From Ruegeria marisrubri (lineage in GTDB: Bacteria; Pseudomonadota; Alphaproteobacteria; Rhodobacterales; Rhodobacteraceae), in the NCBI RefSeq assembly GCF_001507595.1, contig NZ_LQBQ01000004.1, positions 45,676 to 109,675 of the forward strand: a stretch of 64,000 nt of DNA, in the 5' to 3' direction. The position numbers were made by a program, and so were the translations under genes. The notes beneath the pieces are model-generated. The model had not been told where the DNA came from and did no database searches. It saw nothing but the letters and a program-made list of their open reading frames with translations. Below are positions 28,877 through 36,374 of this stretch, piece after piece (the stretch's first letter is position 1; each line of letters begins with the position of its first letter).

Positions 28877-29353
28877 TCAGTTTCCTTTCATTTGCTCGGC
28901 CAAGGTGCGTCGCCGCTGAAGCTCCCGCTCGCGCTCGGGCCAGGTGGACTTGATGAAGGCAAGGATAGCCCGGATTTCCGCATCGGTCAGGCTGTCTCCA
29001 AACCCCGGCATGCCGCTTTTCACCCCGGTCACGCCCATGCGTTTCAGGGTCTCGGCCCCGCCCAGCTTGGTGTAGTCGAACAGCATCCCGTCGCCATGGT
29101 GCCACGTATGGCCGGTGCGGTCATGCGGCGGCGCGGGCATCACCCCGTCCGGGCCGGGACTGCGCCAGTCGGGCTGGCCCTCGAGATCCGCGCCATGGCA
29201 CGAGGCGCAGTTCTCGGCATAAAGCGCCGCGCCGCGCGCCGTATCCACCGCCTCCGGCATAGGGGTATCGCCGTTGCCCGACAGCACCAGCGCGCCGCCG
29301 GCCACTGCCAGCGCCGCGGCGCCCGCCATGAATTGCCTGCGGTCAAGCCTCAT
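28877..29353 (-). CDS. Monohaem c-type cytochrome with Tat-like leader
   Basis: A 158-aa cytochrome with the haem motif CASCHG (about residue 49-54) and a later Met in GVKSGMPGFGDSLTDAEI as probable sixth ligand. The N-terminus MRLDRRQFMAGAAALAVAGG has a twin-arginine-like pattern (RRQFM), unusual because cytochromes c are normally exported unfolded by Sec. The segment between haem site and Met ligand is enlarged and His-rich (PPHDRTGHTWHHGDGM). It starts one base after the end of the intergenic space before dsbA, and lies 37 bp after the dihaem gene. Partner unknown. Confidence 0.85.
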   Translation of the reverse strand: MRLDRRQFMAGAAALAVAGGALVLSGNGDTPMPEAVDTARGAALYAENCASCHGADLEGQPDWRSPGPDGVMPAPPHDRTGHTWHHGDGMLFDYTKLGGAETLKRMGVTGVKSGMPGFGDSLTDAEIRAILAFIKSTWPERERELQRRRTLAEQMKGN

Positions 29354-29389
29354 CGCCGCCCCCTGTCACATGCGGACATCCTCACGCCT

Positions 29390-30289
29390 CTACCCGCCAT
29401 TATGGTCGTCCATCAGGTAGGTGGCCATCGCCCTGCGGTCCTCCTCGGTCAGGAAGCCGGTGCCGAATGCCACCACCTCGCCCATCGAGCCGCCAAAGGC
29501 GTCGCCGTCGGGGGTTATGCCGGTGCGCAGCGCATAGGCCAAGCTGTCCACCGTCCAGCCCCTCTCCTGCAGGGTCTCGTGGTCGATCGCCGGGGCCTTG
29601 CCGCCGCCGGGCAGCGCGTCGTTGCCCTTGAAGTGCGCGGTATCCGACTTGCGCGCGCCGGCAAGGTTGCGCGCCGTGTGGCAGGCCGCGCAATGGGCCG
29701 CGCCCTCGACCAGTTCCCGGCCCCGGTTCCACAGATCGCCATTGTCCGCGGCCGGCGCGGTGCGGGGCGGCTCCAGGAATGCCGCGCGCCACAGTTTCAG
29801 CCCCCAGCGCTGGTTGAAGGGAAAGGCCATCTCATGCGGCTTTGACGGCTCGGCCACCGGCGGCACCGTCTGGAACGCGGCCCAGAGGTCGGCGATGTCC
29901 TGGTCCGAGAAGTTGGCGTAGAACGGATAGGTGAAGGCCGGGTAATAGGGCTGGCCATCCGGCGACACGCCCTGCCGGATGGCGCGGGCGAAGTCCTCCA
30001 GCGTCCAGCCGCCGATGCCGTGCTCGGGATCGGTGGTCAGGTTCGGGGAATAGAGCGCCCCGAAGGGCGTCTCGAGCTTGACCCCGCCGGCCAGAGCCGC
30101 GCCGCCGCCGGCGGCATCGGTGTGGCAGGCAATGCAGCCGCTGGCCCGCGCCAGGTAGGCGCCCCGGTTCACGTCGCCCTTCAGATCCAGCGAATCCAGC
30201 GGCACACCGATCGGCCAGGCGATCACCGCCGCCATCCCCGCCGCCGCCGTGACGGCGGCGCCGAGGCCCAGTCGGAGAATGCGTCTCAT
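29390..30289 (-). CDS. Dihaem c-type cytochrome (alcohol-dehydrogenase-subunit-like)
   Basis: A 299-aa membrane-anchored cytochrome with two haem motifs, GCIACH (about residue 52) and HCAACH (about 201). The N-terminus is an uncleaved hydrophobic anchor (LGAAVTAAAGMAAVIAWPIG). GVKLETPFGALYSPNLTTDPEHGIG and GWTLEDFARAIRQGVSPDG are hallmarks of the cytochrome subunits of quinoprotein or flavoprotein dehydrogenases, but no dehydrogenase gene is next to it. YPFYANFSDQDIADLWAAF and the matching C-terminal repeat carry the axial Met region. It sits in a tight operon with three other cytochromes. Confidence 0.9.
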   Translation of the reverse strand: MRRILRLGLGAAVTAAAGMAAVIAWPIGVPLDSLDLKGDVNRGAYLARASGCIACHTDAAGGGAALAGGVKLETPFGALYSPNLTTDPEHGIGGWTLEDFARAIRQGVSPDGQPYYPAFTYPFYANFSDQDIADLWAAFQTVPPVAEPSKPHEMAFPFNQRWGLKLWRAAFLEPPRTAPAADNGDLWNRGRELVEGAAHCAACHTARNLAGARKSDTAHFKGNDALPGGGKAPAIDHETLQERGWTVDSLAYALRTGITPDGDAFGGSMGEVVAFGTGFLTEEDRRAMATYLMDDHNGG

Positions 30290-30298
30290 GCCCGCCTC

Positions 30299-30901
30299 CT
30301 ATTCCGACCGGAACCGGGTGTGGCAGGCCGAGCAGGCCTGGCTGAGCATCATGAACACCCCGTCGGCGGGCATCTCGGACAGTTCCTCGCGGCCGGGCAC
30401 ACCGCCCATCATCATGCCGCCCATCATGCCCGAGCCCATCATGGCGCTGCCGCCCGTCATCATGCCGGACCCCATCATCGAGCCGCCGCCCATCATGCCG
30501 GCGCCCTGCCCCGACCCGGCCATCATCAGCCCGTTGTCGGCGGCCAGCGCCAAGCCCTCGGCATAGGTGTGCAGCTGTTCGGCCAGATCCGAGAACGTGT
30601 CCCAGTCCTGCCAGATCTCGGGCTTGGCCTCGGAGGGCTTGCCTGCCGTGCCCTCGGGGAACAGTTTCGTCAGCGACTCGCCCGCGTGGCGGCCGATCTT
30701 CTCGGCCTCGCGCCGCACGGTGGCCGCGTCATAGGGCACCTTGCCCTGCATCATCGGCGTCAGCACCTTCATGCTGTCCTTCATGGCCGACATGCCGTCC
30801 ATGCGTTCCTTCACGATGCCCGTCGCGCCACCATGCGCCAGAGCGGCAGCGGCAATCACGGACGCCACCGCGGCGCCCATCGTCAGTTTCAGAATATTCA
30901 T
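30299..30901 (-). CDS. Cytochrome c' with a Met/Gly-rich insertion
   Basis: A 200-aa class II cytochrome (cytochrome c'). The C-terminal haem site is CSACHTRFR (residues about 190-198), and the four-helix bundle is preceded by a signal peptide (MNILKLTMGAAVASVIAAAALA). Residues about 126-167, between helices 3 and 4, are replaced by a low-complexity block with seven Met-Met pairs or triplets separated by Gly/Ser. Ordinary cytochromes c' are about 130 residues and lack this. Met-rich periplasmic segments bind Cu(I) in proteins such as CusF and PcoC, so copper binding is a reasonable inference given the neighbouring cop genes. Start chosen at 30901; the upstream open frame is not a signal. Confidence 0.88.
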   Translation of the reverse strand: MNILKLTMGAAVASVIAAAALAHGGATGIVKERMDGMSAMKDSMKVLTPMMQGKVPYDAATVRREAEKIGRHAGESLTKLFPEGTAGKPSEAKPEIWQDWDTFSDLAEQLHTYAEGLALAADNGLMMAGSGQGAGMMGGGSMMGSGMMTGGSAMMGSGMMGGMMMGGVPGREELSEMPADGVFMMLSQACSACHTRFRSE

Positions 30902-30955
30902 CGTCTTGTCCTGTATGTCTGTTTCAATGCGCCCCAAAGGGGGCAGGTCTTGAAC

Positions 30956-31297
30956 TCAGGACAGGACGCGCGGCGGTGGTGGATCGAAACTGGTGACGGC
31001 CAGCGCCCGGCCCCGCCCCCTGGGGATGGCCTGCGTTTCGATGGTCGCGAACGGCTCGGGCGCGGCCGGGGTCACCGTGAACATGGCGACCGCGTTGCAG
31101 AACGCGCCACCATGGCAATGGCCGGGATGACCCTTGTCGGCGTGATCGGGATCGGGCGCATCAAGCTGCTGCGGCGCGTGCACGACCCCGTCGCCGCCAT
31201 GGGCATGGGCCGGCTCGGGCGCGATCAGAAGCCCGGCGAGGAACAGCCCCACCGCCAGCATCCAATACCCGATTGCCCTGCCCCAAAAACCTGTCAC
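30956..31297 (-). CDS. Small secreted/anchored His-Cys-rich protein (CopL/DUF2946-like)
   Basis: A 113-aa protein starting with GTG at 31297, 3 bp after the preceding cytochrome gene. One hydrophobic helix (YWMLAVGLFLAGLLIAP) ends at PAHAHGG, then comes DHADKGHPGHCHGGAFCNAV, a cluster of His with two Cys. The tail ends FDPPPPRVLS. The layout (leader, His/Cys cluster, Pro-rich basic end) resembles small copper-linked proteins of the CopL/DUF2946 kind, but identity is too low by eye to be sure. Its place among cytochromes and near copA favours metal binding. Confidence 0.65.
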   Translation of the reverse strand: MTGFWGRAIGYWMLAVGLFLAGLLIAPEPAHAHGGDGVVHAPQQLDAPDPDHADKGHPGHCHGGAFCNAVAMFTVTPAAPEPFATIETQAIPRGRGRALAVTSFDPPPPRVLS

Positions 31298-31300
31298 GGT

Positions 31301-31750
31301 TCAGTTGATCCCGTTCTCGCGCTGCAATTCCCTGACATAGGCAACGATGCCCTTGACGTCCCCACGGGTCAAGCCGTCGACCGGCGGCATGTTGCCGAAG
31401 CGCCAGTGATGCGCCCGCACGCCGTTCTGCACCGCCAGAAAGAATGCCTGGTCGGAATGGTGGCTCGGCTCGTAGATCTTATGCACCAGCGGCGGCGCCG
31501 AGCCTTCCAGCCCCGTCGCATTGGCGCCGTGGCAGGCGGCACATTTGGCGTCGAAGGCCGCCTTGCCCGTGGCCGCCAGCGGGCTGAACCCGTCCGGCAC
31601 GCGCACCTCGGCGATCGGATCCCCCGGTGACAGCGACGAGGTGTCCGGCACCGCCATCGAATGACCCGAGGGCTGCCGGTCAAGGTTGTAGACGAAGGCG
31701 ACGCCGCCCGCCAAGAGCACGCCACCGATCAGAAGTGTCAGCTTGTCCAT
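31301..31750 (-). CDS. Monohaem c-type cytochrome, membrane-anchored
   Basis: The first gene of the operon, 149 aa. An N-terminal anchor (LTLLIGGVLLAGGVAFVYNL) is followed by a class I cytochrome domain with KCAACHG (about residue 69-75) and a Met in WRFGNMPPVDGLTRGD as sixth ligand. HKIYEPSHHSDQAFFLAVQN in between is typical of single-domain electron carriers in thiosulfate, sulfite or copper-linked systems. The long 5' region (about 500 bp) contains a CueR-like operator at 32021-32036. Confidence 0.88.
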   Translation of the reverse strand: MDKLTLLIGGVLLAGGVAFVYNLDRQPSGHSMAVPDTSSLSPGDPIAEVRVPDGFSPLAATGKAAFDAKCAACHGANATGLEGSAPPLVHKIYEPSHHSDQAFFLAVQNGVRAHHWRFGNMPPVDGLTRGDVKGIVAYVRELQRENGIN

Positions 31751-32207
31751 TCCAGTCGTTCAGTCTGTTTCAGAAGGTTGGCTTTTGTCACGAAACGCCC
31801 AGAGGTCAGATCAGCTTGACCATGTCATGTGTTGCATTGATCCCTTCGATTTCCTGTGCCGGCATTCGAACAGCCTGCAATTACGGTTTTCACGGGCAGC
31901 GCGCGTCAGAGGAAACGACCGCCCCGGAAATTACAGGTTCCAGCCCCCTTTTTTGCCGATGTCACGCAACATCAGGGCAAATTGGGCTCCAGCATTTTGC
32001 TCTGCCGTGCTTCCTGCCCGATTCCAGCGCTGGAATGTCAACGGCTTCGTCGCTCACATTTCAGTAAAATGAGCATGGCAGCGGTCTTGCCGCTTCCCAA
32101 GGCGGGACTTGTGCCAGAGAGCTTCGGAAAATCGCCGCAACCCGGCGTTTCTCGCGGCAACGCGTGTTTTCGGCCGGGCGGCTTCCAACGGTTGCACGCG
32201 CAAGAGA
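31751..32207. other. Long upstream region of the cytochrome operon
   Basis: About 460 bp with no convincing gene on either strand. Apart from the palindrome listed separately, only two minimal minus-strand frames (a 7- and a 13-codon ORF near 31945-32010) were seen. It is probably a long leader or an upstream regulatory region. Confidence 0.45.
32011..32041 (-). promoter_or_regulatory. Third CueR-like operator, facing the cytochrome operon
   Basis: ATTCCAGCGCTGGAAT (32021-32036) is a perfect 16-bp palindrome. On the minus strand TTGACA abuts it (32036-32041), as TTGACC does in the copA and copZ promoters. The -10 at 19-bp spacing (CAGGAA) is poor. It lies about 260 bp upstream of the first cytochrome gene. 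Confidence 0.6.
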
Positions 32208-32231
32208 TGCCGCGCCGTGGCCGGCGCGGCA
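32208..32231 (-). terminator. Possible terminator of the serine-cycle operon
   Basis: A perfect 9-bp stem, TGCCGCGCC with GGCGCGGCA, separated by six bases, 18 bp past the malyl-CoA lyase stop. The T-run after it on the minus strand is weak (ATCTCTTG). Confidence 0.5.
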
Positions 32232-32248
32232 CCGTTGAGTCAAGCGGC

Positions 32249-33226
32249 TCATTCAGCCGCGATGCGGCGGGCCTTTTCCACCAGAACCTCGGCCTGGCGG
32301 ATCGAGGCATAGTCGATCAGACGCCCGTCCAGCGAAACCGCGCCCTTTCCGGCAGCCTCGGCCTCGGCCATGGCCGCGAGAATGCGGTTGGCCTTGGTGA
32401 TTTCGGCCTCGGACGGGCTCATGACCTCGTTGGCCAGAACGATCTGGCTGGGGTGGATCGCCCATTTTCCTTCGCAGCCCAGAACCGCCGCCCGCCTGGC
32501 CGCCGCACGATAGCCCTCGGGGTCCTGGAAGTCGCCGAAGGGGCCGTCTATGGGGCGCAGGCCATTGGCGCGGGCCGCGACGACCATACGCGCCAGGGCG
32601 TAGTGCCACATGTCGCCCCAGTGAACATCACGGCTGCCGTCCTCCAAGGGGTCGGTCAGCACCGAGTAGTCGGGATTCACGCCGCCGATAATAGTCGTGC
32701 GGGCGCGGGTGCTGGCGGCATAATCGGCAACCCCGAAATGCAGGCTTTCGTTGCGCTTGGACGCCGCCGCGATTTCGTGCACGTTCTGCATGCCCAGCGC
32801 GGTCTCGATGATATGCTCGAAACCGATCCGTTTCTTGTAACCCCTGGCGTCCTCGATCTGGGTCACCATCATGTCGACGGCATAGACATCCGCCGCAGTG
32901 CCGACCTTGGGGATCATGATGAGGTCCAGCCGCTCGCCGGCCTGTTCCACCACGTCGACCACGTCGCGGTACATATAGTGCGTATCCAGGCCATTGATGC
33001 GCACCGACATGGTCTTGTTGCCCCAGTCGATCTCGTTCAGGGCCTTTATGATGTTCCTGCGCGCCTGTTCCTTTTCGTCCGGCGCAACCGCATCCTCGAG
33101 GTCCAGAAAGATCACATCGACCTCGGATTGCGCCGCCTTTTCGAACATCTGCGGCTGGCTGCCGGGCACGGCCAGTTCGCTGCGGTTCAGCCGGGCGGGC
33201 GCCTGTTCGAATGAATGAAAGCTCAT
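32249..33226 (-). CDS. mcl: L-Malyl-CoA/beta-methylmalyl-CoA lyase
   Basis: A CitE/HpcH-family lyase, 325 aa, that splits malyl-CoA into glyoxylate and acetyl-CoA in the serine cycle. Metal-binding and catalytic residues are visible in VDVIFLDLEDAVAPDEK (Glu/Asp), MSVRINGLDTHYMYRD (Arg) and the distal HFGVADYAASTRA. WAIHPSQIVLANEVMSPSEAEI is the lid signature. The place as last gene of a five-gene serine-cycle operon makes the malyl-CoA assignment firm; the enzyme may also act on beta-methylmalyl-CoA as in Rhodobacter. Confidence 0.93.
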   Translation of the reverse strand: MSFHSFEQAPARLNRSELAVPGSQPQMFEKAAQSEVDVIFLDLEDAVAPDEKEQARRNIIKALNEIDWGNKTMSVRINGLDTHYMYRDVVDVVEQAGERLDLIMIPKVGTAADVYAVDMMVTQIEDARGYKKRIGFEHIIETALGMQNVHEIAAASKRNESLHFGVADYAASTRARTTIIGGVNPDYSVLTDPLEDGSRDVHWGDMWHYALARMVVAARANGLRPIDGPFGDFQDPEGYRAAARRAAVLGCEGKWAIHPSQIVLANEVMSPSEAEITKANRILAAMAEAEAAGKGAVSLDGRLIDYASIRQAEVLVEKARRIAAE

Positions 33227-33301
33227 GTCTTGAAACTCCTAGTGTGTTGGTTGCCCGGCGCCACGCCACCGGGATATGTCTCTGCCGTGTCGCCAGTGGC
33301 G

Positions 33302-34273
33302 TCAGATCACCCGGTCGCGCGGATCGCGCCCCGAGAAGAAATCGCTCAGGTTGTCCAGCACGCGGAACCCCATCGCCTCGCGGGCCTCGCGGGTGGCGCT
33401 GCCCAGATGCGGCAGCATCACGAGGTTGTCGCATTGCATCAGGTCCGGGCTGATCCGAGGCTCGCCGTCGAACACGTCGAGAGCAGCGCCGCCGATGGTT
33501 TCGAACATCAGCGACTGGGTGAGCGCGAATTCGTCGATCACCTCGCCGCGCGCGGTGTTGATCAGAAAGGCGTCGGGCTTCATCAGGTCCAGCCGCCGCG
33601 AGTTGAGCAGGTGCCGGTTCTCTGGCCCGCCGGGGCAGTGCAGCGAGACGAAATCACATTGCGGCAGCAACTCGTCGATGCTGTCCACCTGCTCGGCATT
33701 GCAACGGGCCAGAACATCGGGCGCGACGCGGCTCCGGTTGTGCACCAGGATCTTCATGCCGAACCCGTGATGCGCCCGCCGGGCCATTTCCTGCCCGATG
33801 CGGCCGAAACCGACGATGCCCAGCGCCTTGCCGCTGACCTTGGTGCCGATCAGGTGGGTCGGCCGCCAGCCCGTCCAGTTGCCCGAGCGGATCTCGCGCT
33901 CGCCCTCTCCGGCGCGGCGCGCGACCATCAACAGCAGGGTCATCGCCAGGTCGGCGGTGCATTCCGACAGCACGTCCGGCGTGTTGGTCACCGCCACGCC
34001 GAGGCTGCGGGCCGAGGGCTCGCAGATGTGGCTGTAACCGACACCATAGTTGGCCAGGATCTTGGTGCGGGCGCCGGAGACGTCCAGCGCCTCGGGGCCC
34101 AGCCTGTCGGTCACCGTCGGCAGCACCGCGTCATACCTCCGCAGCGCCTCGCGGAACTCGGCGGGCGAGAGCGGCACGTCATTGGTGTTCAGCACCGCTT
34201 GATAGTTTTCCTGCAACTGCGCCTCGACCGCTTTTGGCCAGCGCCGGGTGACCAGAACCGAAGGTTTCGCCAT
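33302..34273 (-). CDS. hprA: Hydroxypyruvate reductase / D-glycerate dehydrogenase
   Basis: A D-2-hydroxyacid dehydrogenase, 323 aa, that reduces hydroxypyruvate to D-glycerate in the serine cycle. The Rossmann motif is GIVGFGRIGQEMARRA (about residues 150-165). Catalytic Arg (INTARGEVID), Glu (LDVFDGEPRISPDL) and His (MLPHLGSATREAR) are all present. The ATG at 34273 overlaps the mtkB stop by one base (TGATG), indicating translational coupling. Between it and mcl there are 75 bp. Confidence 0.92.
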   Translation of the reverse strand: MAKPSVLVTRRWPKAVEAQLQENYQAVLNTNDVPLSPAEFREALRRYDAVLPTVTDRLGPEALDVSGARTKILANYGVGYSHICEPSARSLGVAVTNTPDVLSECTADLAMTLLLMVARRAGEGEREIRSGNWTGWRPTHLIGTKVSGKALGIVGFGRIGQEMARRAHHGFGMKILVHNRSRVAPDVLARCNAEQVDSIDELLPQCDFVSLHCPGGPENRHLLNSRRLDLMKPDAFLINTARGEVIDEFALTQSLMFETIGGAALDVFDGEPRISPDLMQCDNLVMLPHLGSATREAREAMGFRVLDNLSDFFSGRDPRDRVI

Positions 34274-35163
34274 CACGCAGCCCTCCTCATCACGTTGGCA
34301 ATGGTTTCCCCGATGACGGTCGGGTTCTCGGCCACGGTGACACCCGCCGCGCTCAGGATCTCGACCTTTTCCGAGGCGCTTTCCCCGAAGGCCGAGATGA
34401 TCGCCCCGGCGTGGCCCATCGTGCGCCCCTTGGGCGCAGTCATGCCGGCCACATAGGCGATGACCGGCTTGGTCACGTGATCGCGGATGTATTCGGCCGC
34501 CTCGGCCTCCTGCGGGCCGCCGATCTCGCCGATCATGCAGATCACATGGGTCTCGTCGTCGTTTTCGAAACGCTCCAGAATGTCCCGGAAGGACGAGCCG
34601 TTGATCGGGTCGCCGCCGATGCCGACGCTGGTCGAAACGCCGATACCGCGTTCCTTCAGCTGCGCGGCAGCCTCGTACCCAAGCGTGCCCGAGCGCCCGA
34701 CGATGCCGACATTGCCCGGCAGGTAGATGTGGCCCGGCATGATCCCGAGGATCGCCTTGCCCGGACTGATGGTGCCTGCGCAGTTCGGCCCGGTCAGGAC
34801 CATGCGCTTGTCCTTGGGGTAGCGATACATGTAGCGCTTCACCAGGATCATGTCCTGCGCCGGAATCCCGTCGGTGATGCAGACGCAGTAGCGGATGCCG
34901 CCGTCTGCGGCCTCCATGATCGAATCCGCGGCAAACGGGGGCGGCACGAAAACGAGGCTGGCATCGGCGCCGGTCGCCTCGACCGCCTGCTTGACGGTGT
35001 CGAAGACGGGCACGCCCTCGACGATCTCGCCACCCTTGCCGGGCACGACGCCGCCAACCACGTTGGTGCCATAGTTCAGCATTTCACGCGTGTGAAACCG
35101 GGCCATCCGGCCCGTGATGCCCTGAACGATGACGCGGGTTTCGCGATCAAGAAGAATACTCAT
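34273..35163 (-). CDS. mtkB: Malate-CoA ligase (malate thiokinase) alpha subunit
   Basis: Together with MtkA it forms malyl-CoA from malate, ATP and CoA. The 296-aa protein is a paralogue of succinyl-CoA synthetase alpha (SucD): [20 protein letters not shown] at the N-terminus, the CoA-binding Rossmann region, [34 protein letters not shown] and the phospho-His site in [14 protein letters not shown]. The gene context with sga, hprA and mcl separates it from sucD. Start at 35163 overlaps the mtkA stop (ATGA). Confidence 0.93.
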   Translation of the reverse strand: MSILLDRETRVIVQGITGRMARFHTREMLNYGTNVVGGVVPGKGGEIVEGVPVFDTVKQAVEATGADASLVFVPPPFAADSIMEAADGGIRYCVCITDGIPAQDMILVKRYMYRYPKDKRMVLTGPNCAGTISPGKAILGIMPGHIYLPGNVGIVGRSGTLGYEAAAQLKERGIGVSTSVGIGGDPINGSSFRDILERFENDDETHVICMIGEIGGPQEAEAAEYIRDHVTKPVIAYVAGMTAPKGRTMGHAGAIISAFGESASEKVEILSAAGVTVAENPTVIGETIANVMRRAA

Positions 35164-36359
35164 TTGACAGCCCTCACCTTGGTGCCCTGGGTCAGATCGT
35201 GCCGCCATGCGCCGACGGCGCGTTCTGCAGCTTCCATCAGTGTCGTCGCGCGAATGATCGGCAGGCCGGACTTGGCAAGGATCTTCTGCCCTTCCTCGAC
35301 ATTGGTTCCAGCCAGGCGCACCACCACCGGCACGTCGACCTGCAATTCCCGCAGCGCCTGCACGACGCCCTCGGCCACCCAGTCGCAGCGGTTGATGCCG
35401 GCAAAGATGTTGACCAGAACCGCCTGAACGTTGCTGTCGGACAGAACCAGCCTGAAGGCCTTGGCCACGCGCTCGGGTGAGGCGCCGCCGCCGATATCCA
35501 GGAAGTTCGCGGGCTCACCCCCCGCCAGCTTGATCGTGTCCATCGTGGCCATGGCCAGACCGGCGCCGTTCACGATGCAGCCGATGTTCCCCTCGAGCCC
35601 GACATAGGACAGGCCGCGATCGGCAGCGCGGCTTTCGCGCGGGTCCTCCTGCGACTTGTCCCGCAGTTCCGCGATCTGGGGATGACGGAACAGGGCATTG
35701 TCGTCAAAGCTCATCTTGGCGTCGAGCGCGAGGATCCGGTTGTCACCCGTCACCACCAGCGGATTGATCTCGACCATGGTCGCGTCATATTCCCGGAAGG
35801 CCCGGTAGCAGGCCTTGAGCGTGCGCACCATGTGCTGCGTCAGAGCAGGGTCCAGCCCCAGCTTGAAAGCAATCTCGCGGGCTTGGAATTCCTGCAGGCC
35901 CACCGCCGGTTCGACGGTCGAGCGCACGATGCTTTCGGGCTTCTGCGCCGAGATGTCCTCGATCTCCATGCCGCCTTCCGAGGAGGCGACGATCATCACC
36001 CGTTGACTGGATCGGTCGAGGACGAAGCCCAGGTAGATCTCGCGGTCGATCGGTACCGCCGCCTCGACGTAGACGCGGTAGATACCCTTGCCTTCGGGGC
36101 CGGTCTGGTGCGTCACCAGCTTGCGGCCGAACATGTCCTCGCAGGCCTCGTGGATTTCGTTCTCGGTCCGGCACAGCTTGACGCCGCCGGCCTTGCCGCG
36201 CCCGCCGGCGTGGACCTGGGCCTTGACGATCCACTTGTCGCCGCCCAGTTCGCGGGCGCGATAGGCCGCCTGTTCCGGGCTGTAGGCAAGCGCCCCCGGC
36301 GGAACGTCAACACCGAAATTCGAGAGGATTTCCTTGGCCTGATATTCGTGAATATCCAT
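35160..36359 (-). CDS. mtkA: Malate-CoA ligase (malate thiokinase) beta subunit
   Basis: The ATP-grasp subunit, 399 aa. [20 protein letters not shown] opens the family; [19 protein letters not shown] is the nucleotide-binding loop; [21 protein letters not shown] holds metal ligands; [20 protein letters not shown] and [20 protein letters not shown] form the C-terminal ligase domain. As with mtkB, identity to succinyl-CoA synthetase is high and the assignment as malate thiokinase rests on the operon. It lies 15 bp after sga. Confidence 0.93.
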   Translation of the reverse strand: MDIHEYQAKEILSNFGVDVPPGALAYSPEQAAYRARELGGDKWIVKAQVHAGGRGKAGGVKLCRTENEIHEACEDMFGRKLVTHQTGPEGKGIYRVYVEAAVPIDREIYLGFVLDRSSQRVMIVASSEGGMEIEDISAQKPESIVRSTVEPAVGLQEFQAREIAFKLGLDPALTQHMVRTLKACYRAFREYDATMVEINPLVVTGDNRILALDAKMSFDDNALFRHPQIAELRDKSQEDPRESRAADRGLSYVGLEGNIGCIVNGAGLAMATMDTIKLAGGEPANFLDIGGGASPERVAKAFRLVLSDSNVQAVLVNIFAGINRCDWVAEGVVQALRELQVDVPVVVRLAGTNVEEGQKILAKSGLPIIRATTLMEAAERAVGAWRHDLTQGTKVRAVK

Positions 36360-36374
36360 CTGATCCGTTTCCTT

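Noticed and set aside
31627..32072. Plus-strand frames upstream of the cytochrome operon
   Set aside because: No ribosome site, signal or conserved motif; they cross the operator at 32021-32036.
34273..36359. Reading mtkA/mtkB as succinyl-CoA synthetase sucCD
   Set aside because: The operon with sga, hprA and malyl-CoA lyase and the absence of TCA-cycle neighbours favour malate-CoA ligase.
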